Source: Candidatus Nomurabacteria bacterium RIFCSPLOWO2_01_FULL_41_12 (GTDB lineage: Bacteria; Patescibacteriota; Minisyncoccia; Phycocordibacterales; UBA9973). From it: a DNA stretch of 26,736 nt. Positions 13,437-21,500 of the stretch are shown piece after piece; the stretch's first letter is position 1, and every line of letters begins with the position of its first letter. Position numbers and translations under genes: made by a program. The DNA lies in the NCBI GenBank assembly GCA_001787035.1, contig MFUY01000016.1, positions 1 through 26,736 of the forward strand, written 5' to 3'. Under the pieces are notes generated by a model that worked only from the letters and a program-made list of their open reading frames with translations, was not told where the DNA came from and did no database searches.

Positions 13437-14690
13437 TTAAATTTTTTCTTTTATATAATTTTTTAAATCTGCAACTTTCACTCTCTCTTGTTCTCCTGTA
13501 TCACGAGCACGCACGGTTACTGTATCATCAGTCAAAGTTTCAAAGTCAACCACAATGCAAAATGGCGTACCGATTTCATCTTGTCGGCGATAGCGCTTGC
13601 CGATATTGCCATTGTCGTCCCAGGCCACCCTGCCAAATTCGGCTTTAAGTGGGACATAGACCTTGTTATTGGCATATTCCACAAGCTCTATTTTGTTTTT
13701 TAAAAGGGGTGACACGGCGCAAATTACCGGCGCAATATTGGGCTTGAATTTCAAGTATGAGCGCACTTCTCCATCTTTCTCGTCTTCGGTATAGACAGAA
13801 AGAAGTAATGCGAGTACCGCTCTATCTACTCCAAAGGTCGGCTCAATGACGTGCGGAGTCATTTTTTTCCCGACGCTTTCGGTCGGGATCTCGACTCCTT
13901 CGGGCGTCGGGACTTCATCTATATATTCAAGTTTGTGATTTTTCAAATCAAAATCTGTCCTGTAGGCCAGACCAAAAAGCTCTTTTCTGCCGAAAGGATA
14001 ATCGAATTCAAAATCAATCGTCCTTTTGGAATAATGCGCGCGGTCTGCGTCGGGAACTTCGAGCTCGTGCACTTTGCCCATATCAAGGCCGAATTCTTCC
14101 ATCCATTCCAACATCTCTCCCCTCCAGTATTCAAAATATTTTTCCCATTCATCGGCTCTAATAAAATATTCTATCTCCATCTGCTCAAATTCTCGCTGAC
14201 GAAAAAGAAAATCTCTCGGGGCAATTTCATTTCTAAAAGCTTTCCCAATCTGCGCCATGCCGAAAGGAAGCTTGGGGTGAAAAGCATCCACTGTATTCTT
14301 AAAATTTACAAACATTCCTTGAGCTGTTTCAGGACGCAAATAAGAAATAGCAACATCTTCTTTTTTTGCCCCAACCTCTGTTTTAAGCATTGTGTTGAAT
14401 TGCTTGCCATCAAGCAGATCTGCAAAGTTTGCCACATGGCCGGTCACCTCCCATACTTTCGCGTTCATTAAAATAGCCGCGTCAATGCCGTACATGTCTC
14501 GCCTATTGTCCAAGAATTTTTTCCACCAAGACTGCTTGATATTATTTTTAAGCGCCACGCCATAATGTCCCCAGTCATAAGTGCCCGCTAGTCCGCCATA
14601 AATTTCTGAACCCTGGAAAACAAACCCGCGCCTTTTGCAGAGCGAAACTATTTTCTCCATCAGATTTTCTTCTTTTTTTTCCTTTTGCAT
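13437..14690 (-). CDS. glyQS: Glycyl-tRNA synthetase, single-chain class II type
   Basis: 417 residues, shorter than the ~460-510 common for the alpha2 GlyRS family. Recognisable parts are the N-terminal CKRRGFVFQGSEIYGGLAG, motif 2 with AFRNEIAPRDFLFRQREFEQ (151-170), and motif 3 near IEPTFGVDRAVLALLL (282-297). A C-terminal anticodon-binding domain runs from about 325. Between LEYIDE and TPHVIEP there are about 14 extra residues, VPTPEGVEIPTESVGK (260-275), encoded by two adjacent palindromes (13868-13909). The start was taken at 14690. MEKIV at residue 11 is an alternative, since the Lys/Glu-rich first ten residues are not conserved in the family. Confidence 0.95.
   Translation of the reverse strand: MQKEKKEENLMEKIVSLCKRRGFVFQGSEIYGGLAGTYDWGHYGVALKNNIKQSWWKKFLDNRRDMYGIDAAILMNAKVWEVTGHVANFADLLDGKQFNTMLKTEVGAKKEDVAISYLRPETAQGMFVNFKNTVDAFHPKLPFGMAQIGKAFRNEIAPRDFLFRQREFEQMEIEYFIRADEWEKYFEYWRGEMLEWMEEFGLDMGKVHELEVPDADRAHYSKRTIDFEFDYPFGRKELFGLAYRTDFDLKNHKLEYIDEVPTPEGVEIPTESVGKKMTPHVIEPTFGVDRAVLALLLSVYTEDEKDGEVRSYLKFKPNIAPVICAVSPLLKNKIELVEYANNKVYVPLKAEFGRVAWDDNGNIGKRYRRQDEIGTPFCIVVDFETLTDDTVTVRARDTGEQERVKVADLKNYIKEKI
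13868..13909. repeat. Two adjacent in-frame palindromes in glyQS (CCCGAC/GTCGGG type)
   Basis: TCCCGAC (13868-13874) and GTCGGGA (13882-13888) are perfect 7-bp arms around a seven-base loop. Next to them, CGACTCC (13892-13898) pairs with GGCGTCG (13903-13909), one mismatch, with a TTCG-like loop. The pair encodes VPTPEGVEIPTESVGK. The same arms and a similar peptide occur in the ftsK linker at 1756-1790. Confidence 0.6.
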
Positions 14691-14711
14691 TTTACTTTAT
14701 GAAGTTATAAC

Positions 14712-16661
14712 TTACTCAACTACCACGCCCCCGGTGGGAGGAAATAAAGGGTCATTATCAAGCGCTGAACGAAGCATTGCCCTATTAACCCTCACGTCCA
14801 CATTAGCAAAATCATCATGCCCAGTCAAAACTGCATCACTGATAATGGTTGGAACGGTGCCAATTTGTGAAAGTGAAGGAGTAAAAGCGATTTGAAAAGC
14901 AACGCTACGGCTTGCCGAGATAATGCCAGTACCCTTTGAAATTTTGCCTATGTTCCAGACTATCTCCTTGGTGGAAGGATTGTGCGTCAAACCCTCGTCG
15001 GCAGGCAAGACCAGGCCTACAAAACGGATCCAAGAAGGAATAGTGGAGCGCACAACAGCTTTTGAAATATTGTTTGCTGTATTGGAGAGGGACCAAACAA
15101 TCGTGTAAGTCGTCTCCGCTCCGACTTTCGGAGGCACTAGGCCATGGTTGGTAAAAGGTCCGGAATAATAAAGCGCCTTGACTGCAAAACCGACATCAGA
15201 AATAATTCGGACAATTCCAGACTCAGAATTAGTTAAATCTTTGGCAGCATAACCCTCTATTAATTGCTTGCCGGAAATAGAAATGTCTATTTTAATAGAA
15301 GGGTCGGAAAGTATTCCGGCCAAGCCAGAGAATAATGTCGTCGGAGAGACGGAAAATTTCACAGAATCCGAATCACCCGGGCTCACTTCCTCAAGTTGAG
15401 TTTGGGAATTTTTATCCCAAATAATTATGTCCTGATTCGAATCATAAAAACCCTCTGGGGCATTTATCGTCTTGCGATTAACCGCATTTCCAGAAATTTT
15501 CGCCTGAATAACCAAATCATTTATCTTTGTATCTAAATTATTCGTCCATCTTATTTCGCCGCGGATCGGAGTCTTTGTATCGGTGGCATATTCCCTCTCT
15601 GAGACACTGTTGATAAAAAGCTTCGCTTCAATAAAAGGCTTTTTAACAAGAACAGTGTGCGATAGGGAATTAAAAACTACGTCAATCACAGATTTGTCCG
15701 ACATAGACTGCACCCCAGTTGCTACGTGAAAACTTTTTTCTTCCCCGTCGAATACATCAATCATCTTGCCGAGAATAGAAATACTGCGCTCCGCGCCCGG
15801 AGCCAAGTCTCCCAAGCTCCAGACATTGTTTCCGAGAGTTGGAGCCGGAACAGACGACAAAAAAGCAAACCCGACCGGGTAATCAAGTTTGAGTAGTATT
15901 TTTGAGGCCGGCTTAGTGGCGTTTAACGCTACTTTTGCTTTGAGAATTATATCTTGGTTCGGACTTATGGTAAGAGGGGCATCAACGGAAAGGTTTATCG
16001 GCGTAGAGCTTATGGTAACTTCGTAAGACTTCTCTTTCACGAAAATGGCATTTGACCCTTCCACCCGGTACTCCAGAGAAATTTTTATAGGGCGCACGGA
16101 TCCTTGCTCGCCGAAAAGCACTACTTTTAGATTTTCATTGCGCACCGCTCCAGCAGGAATCGTGCCTAAGGACAACCGATACCTCTCGGTCCCAGTTGAT
16201 AAATCCGCCCCAGTGCTCGCAGAGCTCTTGGGATATTCCATAACTAAATCAACCAAGTCAAGCGAGGAGCTGTTTTTATTCGTAACCCCGACGATAAATG
16301 AGAGTTCTTCTCCGCCGGCCGTGAAATTATTCCCGAGAATAGAGATATCAATATTGTCGTTAGACACGGTATTGCCCCCGGCAAAAAACACATAAGAAGC
16401 ATAAGAAAGTGTCAGGACAAAAAAAGCCAGTGAAAAAATAAAAAAATTCTTAAATAGAGAGGTTTTCATAAAAAATTTTTCCCTGGAGTAAAAAGCCCCG
16501 GTATCGGCTTGTTTTCCATTCCCCCAAACATCGGGTATATCTTTCCTATCCAGATGCGAAAAGCTGTCTCGGTGTTCCAGCTTGGTCTGATAATTTTTGC
16601 TGAAAAGCTTGCTTTTAAGTTCTTCTATTCTGTTGAGCTTATCCCTGTCGTCAAGTGGCAT
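14712..16661 (-). CDS. Large membrane-anchored surface protein with repeated beta-sandwich (DUF11/COG1361-like) domains
   Basis: 649 residues. A charged cytoplasmic N-terminus (1-68) leads to one membrane segment (about 70-93, FKNFFIFSLAFFVLTLSYASYVFF). About 550 residues follow that look like consecutive extracellular beta-sandwich modules. Module signatures are NTVSNDNIDISILGNN, SPNQDIILKAKVALNATKPA with LKLDYPVGFAFLSSVP, SDSVKFSVSP, and a last module with TYTIVWSLSNTANNISKAVVRSTIPSWIRFVG. Such NEW3/DUF11-type repeats are common in surface proteins with adhesive or structural roles. There is no sortase motif; anchoring is by the N-terminal segment. A promoter with TATAAT six bases before the ATG sets the start. 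Confidence 0.85.
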   Translation of the reverse strand: MPLDDRDKLNRIEELKSKLFSKNYQTKLEHRDSFSHLDRKDIPDVWGNGKQADTGAFYSREKFFMKTSLFKNFFIFSLAFFVLTLSYASYVFFAGGNTVSNDNIDISILGNNFTAGGEELSFIVGVTNKNSSSLDLVDLVMEYPKSSASTGADLSTGTERYRLSLGTIPAGAVRNENLKVVLFGEQGSVRPIKISLEYRVEGSNAIFVKEKSYEVTISSTPINLSVDAPLTISPNQDIILKAKVALNATKPASKILLKLDYPVGFAFLSSVPAPTLGNNVWSLGDLAPGAERSISILGKMIDVFDGEEKSFHVATGVQSMSDKSVIDVVFNSLSHTVLVKKPFIEAKLFINSVSEREYATDTKTPIRGEIRWTNNLDTKINDLVIQAKISGNAVNRKTINAPEGFYDSNQDIIIWDKNSQTQLEEVSPGDSDSVKFSVSPTTLFSGLAGILSDPSIKIDISISGKQLIEGYAAKDLTNSESGIVRIISDVGFAVKALYYSGPFTNHGLVPPKVGAETTYTIVWSLSNTANNISKAVVRSTIPSWIRFVGLVLPADEGLTHNPSTKEIVWNIGKISKGTGIISASRSVAFQIAFTPSLSQIGTVPTIISDAVLTGHDDFANVDVRVNRAMLRSALDNDPLFPPTGGVVVE

Positions 16662-16667
16662 GATAGA

Positions 16668-16673
16668 ATTATA
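16668..16673 (-). promoter_or_regulatory. -10 box for the surface protein gene, leaderless type
   Basis: On the minus strand a perfect TATAAT lies six bases (TCTATC) before the ATG at 16661. No good -35 is seen 17 bp upstream. Confidence 0.55.
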
Positions 16674-16715
16674 TCACCCCGAAGAAGATTTTAAAAATCC
16701 CTACGGGGCATGTAT

Positions 16716-17297
16716 TTACAAGTGCGTTTCCCTAAGAGCCTTGTTGATTTCGGAGAGTATTTTCCTTCTATTTTTCGAGACCTCAAATATTACACTTTCT
16801 TCGAAAGGAGACTTGATAAAAGTTTTTAACATTTCATTTCCACCGATGTAACCTAAATTGTTAATTATACGCAAAACAATAACAGTTTCAATATTTCTTA
16901 AATCCTCTTTCGTCTTTGATTTTTCTAAAATAGATAAACCGCTTAATAAGTCAATAAAAAGGGTTTCATTTGGTTCAACACCTGCAAGCAAGCGCCGGAG
17001 CAGGCGCATGATGTTCGCTAAAATTTGAAAGTTTTCCGGCTGTTTAGTAATTTGTTCCAATTTATTCGTTTTTAAAGCATTCGTCACCCGCCAAAAGTCC
17101 CTGCCTTGGACAAGGTCAATTTTAAGATAAGCAAAATCCTGCAACACAAAACGCAGCTTGGAAGATATCTTGCGCACGCCTTGGGTTCTGGCATAAATCA
17201 TCCCTAAGTCGCGGGTAAAAATATAATAATACTTCCCCGCCTCGCCGTAATTCCTGCTCCCTAATATTATTCCTTCTGTGTGATAAATATGATGCAT
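16716..17297 (-). CDS. recO: DNA repair protein RecO
   Basis: 193 residues. The N-terminal OB-fold begins IYHTEGIILGSRNYGEAGKY and contains GMIYARTQGVRKISSKLR, typical of RecO; a helical C-terminal domain follows. RecO loads RecA onto SSB-coated single-stranded DNA and anneals complementary strands, and binds the SSB tail; recA and ssb are both in this window. The protein is short relative to E. coli RecO (242) and shows no Cys4 zinc module in its C-terminal domain. Its ATG overlaps the upstream 2H gene's stop by one base (TAATG). Confidence 0.88.
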   Translation of the reverse strand: MHHIYHTEGIILGSRNYGEAGKYYYIFTRDLGMIYARTQGVRKISSKLRFVLQDFAYLKIDLVQGRDFWRVTNALKTNKLEQITKQPENFQILANIMRLLRRLLAGVEPNETLFIDLLSGLSILEKSKTKEDLRNIETVIVLRIINNLGYIGGNEMLKTFIKSPFEESVIFEVSKNRRKILSEINKALRETHL

Positions 17298-17809
17298 TAT
17301 AGTGAACGACCTATCGGATTTGGAATAGGCACTGTAAAATTTTTAATGTCATCTGAATCCATTAAGTAAATGCCAGGTTCACCCTTTAGTGTGTTATAAA
17401 GTGTAACGTGAGTAGGCAGATATTTAATATTCAATCCGTATTTTTTATTTATGAAATCAAAAAATTTATTAAGATTTGACACTTCGCACATGACAACTAC
17501 GGTTTTAAAACCATCTCTGGAAACAAACTTATATTCATTATTATAATGTAAAAATTTAATATTGTTTGTCCTGGTAAAGTCACAGAAATCATTTATTATT
17601 TTGTCAACAAAATCTGGGATTATAATATTATATTGCTTAATTATTCTTCCAACATAAACAAGGCTCACATGAAAAGGACTGGGAAAATACAGAGTATATC
17701 CTTGCACTTTTATTTCTTCTGACAAATTTTCCAGTGAGACTGGCAACCAGATAGTGTTCGTTGGCGAAATTATATATTGATTCCCTCCGCAAATAAATGG
17801 CCTTTCCAT
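17297..17809 (-). CDS. 2H phosphoesterase (LigT/2'-5' RNA ligase-like)
   Basis: 170 residues with the two H-x-S/T motifs that define the 2H phosphoesterase superfamily: HVS at 47-49 (PSPFHVSLVYVG) and HVT at 134-136 (YLPTHVTLYN). Each motif sits at the end of a predicted strand. Family enzymes act on 2'-5' or cyclic phosphodiesters in RNA or nucleotides; the substrate here is unknown. It sits between a Cas2-like regulator and recO and overlaps recO by one base. Two promoters are visible upstream, one leaderless and one with a ~60-base leader. Confidence 0.8.
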   Translation of the reverse strand: MERPFICGGNQYIISPTNTIWLPVSLENLSEEIKVQGYTLYFPSPFHVSLVYVGRIIKQYNIIIPDFVDKIINDFCDFTRTNNIKFLHYNNEYKFVSRDGFKTVVVMCEVSNLNKFFDFINKKYGLNIKYLPTHVTLYNTLKGEPGIYLMDSDDIKNFTVPIPNPIGRSL

Positions 17810-17815
17810 TCTTGC

Positions 17816-17821
17816 ATTTTA
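17816..17821 (-). promoter_or_regulatory. Proximal -10 box of the 2H phosphoesterase gene
   Basis: TAAAAT on the minus strand is followed by GCAAGA and the ATG at 17809, the same six-base spacing seen at other starts. There is no convincing -35. Confidence 0.4.
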
Positions 17822-17848
17822 TCACATTTTAATCAAAAAAATACATAA

Positions 17849-17889
17849 CTAATACAATAAACGCGACCGTTACTATTATACTAGTAATT
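17849..17889 (-). repeat. 41-bp promoter-region repeat, copy A
   Basis: It matches the segment at 18480-18520 at 32 of 41 positions and contains the shared core TACTAGTATAATAG followed by ACG..CGC. The core holds a TACTA/TAGTA inverted repeat and a TATAAT box. The two copies precede the 2H gene and the Cas2-like gene respectively. Confidence 0.65.
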
Positions 17890-17903
17890 AAAAAACCATT
17901 CAA
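17875..17903 (-). promoter_or_regulatory. Distal promoter of the 2H phosphoesterase-recO pair
   Basis: On the minus strand, TTGAAT (17898-17903) and TATAAT (17875-17880) are separated by 17 bp, giving a near-consensus sigma-70-type promoter. Its -10 lies within the 41-bp repeat, so a regulator binding that repeat would overlap RNA polymerase. Confidence 0.65.
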
Positions 17904-17909
17904 GAAAAG

Positions 17910-18470
17910 TTACAAATTGAAAGCCTGCTCCAATAAATCTCTATTGGTAATATCACGCGCTAAAATAAAATGCACATACTTACCTATCCCCCAGTAATTT
18001 GCGATGAAATCAATTTCTTTTTGACATGGATACGGATATACCCAAACACTATCATTGAATCTAATGCACCCTAATTCTTTCATTTTTTCCCTTAAAGAAT
18101 CGCGTGCGGACCTTTTATTTTCAGGAACATCAAAAACGATAACGCGAAAATCCCTGTCCCAGATTTTTGGAGTTTTTATTTTTAGATCCTCATAGTTAAA
18201 ACGTAAGAATACCTCTCTCCCACTTTCAGTAAGAGTAATCTTGCAAAGATTGTGGTTTTCCTTAAAATCTATTAACTTTTGTTTTCGTAGTCGTAAAAAA
18301 TAATAAGAAATATTCTTTGGTTTTTTATTCAAACCAAATATCTCTTTGACCAGGGTTTTAGTAACTTGATAACTTGCTCTCCTGTTTGATAAAGCGACGG
18401 CAATACCAACACCCATGCCCAGAGCGCGAATTATTTTTCCTGAATTAGATTCTTTATCAATTATTCTCAT
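17910..18470 (-). CDS. PaaX-like/Cas2-like regulator with N-terminal winged helix
   Basis: 186 residues. Residues about 10-95 are predicted to be a winged helix-turn-helix (FLRLRKQKLIDFKE; KITLTESGREVFLR). Residues 104-172 form a Cas2-type ferredoxin fold: RDFRVIVFDVPENKRSARDSLREKMKELG, then FNDSVWVYPYPC, then KYVHFILARDI. D114 sits where Cas2 has its first-strand Asp. PaaX-type repressors have the same order of domains. No CRISPR array or other cas gene is present, so a transcriptional or RNA-related role is more likely than spacer acquisition. Its upstream region shares a 41-bp repeat with that of the next gene, consistent with autoregulation of both genes. Confidence 0.8.
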   Translation of the reverse strand: MRIIDKESNSGKIIRALGMGVGIAVALSNRRASYQVTKTLVKEIFGLNKKPKNISYYFLRLRKQKLIDFKENHNLCKITLTESGREVFLRFNYEDLKIKTPKIWDRDFRVIVFDVPENKRSARDSLREKMKELGCIRFNDSVWVYPYPCQKEIDFIANYWGIGKYVHFILARDITNRDLLEQAFNL

Positions 18471-18479
18471 GCTTATATG

Positions 18480-18520
18480 CTAACATAATAGAAGCGGTCG
18501 TGTCTATTATACTAGTAGTT
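18480..18520 (-). repeat. 41-bp promoter-region repeat, copy B
   Basis: Partner of the 17849-17889 copy (32/41 identical). TATAAT is conserved, but the -35 position is not TTG-like here. It starts nine bases upstream of the Cas2-like gene's ATG and reaches to within 12 bases of the ileS stop. Confidence 0.65.
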
Positions 18521-18532
18521 ATTTTAGTGTTT

Positions 18533-21500
18533 TTATTTTATCATAAAATTTTTCAACTCGGAAATTACAGGGGCTACCGTTTCATCATTTATATCTTCCG
18601 GCTTTATTCTGCATTTAGAGAAAATCTGCTTTTCCATTTGCCTGACAGCATTTTCAAAAGTTTCAAGCTCAGACATACTTCTACCACGGTGAGCATAACG
18701 CTTTCTTAAATCCATAAATCGTTGTTCCAAACTTACTACACCAAAAGGACTAACTCGGTCATCGCAGTATTCAGGAATCTTTTTGGCAAAATCTTCACCT
18801 AAAGCATTATCGGGCGCATCTAAAAAACTAATGGATTGAATTAATTCTAAAATTCTGTCTGAAATTTGAAGCTCCTGCGCAATTTTTAAACTTGCTAAGT
18901 ATTCATTATCTCCATATTTTTCTTTAAACTCTACCTGAGTGTTCTCCCAATATTCTAATCCCTCTGGCCCCAAAAAATCTGGGAAGGTATCTAATTTAAA
19001 TTTAATAATATTCCCCATATCATGAAGCAAGCAAGCAGTAATTATATCCTCTTTCGACAAATGCTTGCTAAAATTATCACAAATCAGGGACGCCACAGCC
19101 GCCACGCGGAGCATATGCTCCTGCAGGCTGGGAATGATTTTATATTTTTTATATATTGTTTCAATGCTCATAGCCATTTTATCCCCCGGAGCAAGACCTA
19201 GACGCTTCCTCGTATCCTGAAGTTCTCGCATAAAATCTCGATATTCCCCTTCCGCCTTGAGTTTTGAAGTAATTTTTGTATCAAGGGCAACTTCGCCCGA
19301 AATAGACATATTATAAATAACTTCTTTTACATTCAGCTCATCTTTGATTAGTTCTATATATTTATCACCAAATTCATAACCTTTGACTTCAATTTTAGCG
19401 AGAGGCTGACGCACTTGAATTTTTGCCAGTTGGCGTGCTTCAAGCCCGAGAGAGACAATTTTACGCACTATTTCCATTTCTTCTATAATTTTCGATTTAC
19501 CAAAAGAGAATAATTTAAACGGAAGTTTAGGCCAAGCCTCTAAATGCACACTTGATTCTGCAGAATCATGCCGCGTACTGTCCATTGAAACGTGGCCATT
19601 TTTATTTCTTAATTTCAGCCAAATATCTTCCGCTGCAAACGGAGCAAACGGGGCGAGCAGTTTTGCCAGAGTTTTCAAAACAAAATATAAAGTCTGTTTT
19701 GCCTCGCCCATAGGGCTACGGCCGAGGGCCTCTTTGTCCCCTTCCTTGATTCGCTCTCTGGAACGGCGCAAATACCAAGTAGAAAGGTCACCAATAAAAT
19801 CCCGCATAGCGCGCACTGGTTCAAGCAACTTATAATTATCAAGATTTTTCGTCGTTATTTCTATAAGCTCATCCAGCCTGGCTAAAATCCATTGGTCAAG
19901 AATATTGCCTGATTTGGGTCTGTTATTTCGCTCTAAATTCTTATCTCTATATAGTTCATAAAAAGCGAGCACGTTATAGAGCAGTCCAAAGACTTGCTGG
20001 TGAAGCAAGGCTACAGTTTTTTCATCAAAATTTTTAGACTCGCCTGGTTGGTTCACAGAGTACATCCAGAGACGAAGTGTATCCACGCCATATTTCCCTA
20101 TCATAACCCAGGGGTCAACGACATTTCCTAGAGACTTGGACATTTTTTTACCCTTCGCATCAAGCAAGTGCCCCAGGCAAATGACATTTTTATAAGCCTT
20201 GCCACGCCCCATCAATATGCCGACTGCATGAAGTGTATAAAACCACCCGCGAGTCTGATCAATCGCTTCACAAATATAATCCGCCGGATAGCCCAGTCCT
20301 TCCACCCACTTTTTATTCTCAAACGGATAGTGGTCTTGCGCGAAAGGCATTGCCCCCGAATCCATCCAGACATCCATTACTTCTTTGGTGCGTAGTAATT
20401 TCCCCCCGCAGGCTTGCCCTGAGCCCGCTCGATGGGCGCAGACAAGCGGAATTTCGTCAATGTACGGCCGATGCAAATCAAGCTCATAGTTTTCATTATG
20501 AGGTAATGGCGTAAATGACAAATCTTCTACTCCCGCTGTTTTAATGAAATCCCCCCCTTTTTGATCTTTTTCCTCCGCGCTTTGCTTATTGCTCCAGCCA
20601 AGAGTAGCAGTAAACATCATCCAAATAGCATATTCGTGGGATACAAGCAAAATCTTCTTTCCTTGATATTTTTTTTCAATTTCATATAGAAATTCCATTA
20701 CCCGATATTTCAAATCAGTCAAATTCTCTCCATTGGGCGGATTTTTTATAAATTTTTCCTCTGTTGAAGAAAAGAAATTGTGGTACTCCCCACTTCTTTT
20801 ATTATGAAAATCTCCCGTATTCACCTCGCGGAGTCTTTTATCATAAACAATGTCCGTTGCAGAAAATCCTATTTCTTTAGCCACAATTTCCGCTGTTTCC
20901 TTGGTGCGAATAAGTGGAGATGAAATAGTAAGGTCAATTTTTTTATTTTTTAACGCCCTGGCCGAAACCAGCACCTCCTCTTTTCCTCTTTCAGTCAAGT
21001 GATATTTATCAAGCTTAAGTTCATTTGAAGTCGCGATATCCAAAACAATGTTGTCAGCCTCTCCATGACGCATCACAAAATATTTATTACCCGATTTTTT
21101 TGTTTTTGCTTTTAGGTCTGAAATACTGCCTATAACTTCAACTTTTTTGCAAGACTCGCAAGCCCAGACCGGCAGCGGCGTGCCCCAATACCGCTCGCGG
21201 GATATCGCCCAGTCTTTTATGTCTTTCAGCCACTCGCCGAAGCGTCCGCCCCGAATATGCTCCGGTTCCCAATTTATTTTTTCGTTCTCGTTAATTAACT
21301 GCTCTTTTATTTTCGGGTCAGACATCTTTATATACCAAGAGTCGCGCGCATAATAAATGAGCGCCGTCTGACAGCGCCAGCAATGCGGATATGAGTGCTG
21401 GTAATTTTCTTTACTGAAGAATAAATTCTTGTCCGTCAAATATTTGATAATGTCCACATCCAAGGTGGGCTTGCCCGGCTTGCCATCTTCACTGACATCT

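Noticed and set aside
14703..14714. Palindrome AAGTTATAACTT upstream of glyQS as an operator
   Set aside because: It is 12 bp and AT-rich, expected often by chance; no T-box-like leader or repeated site supports regulation.
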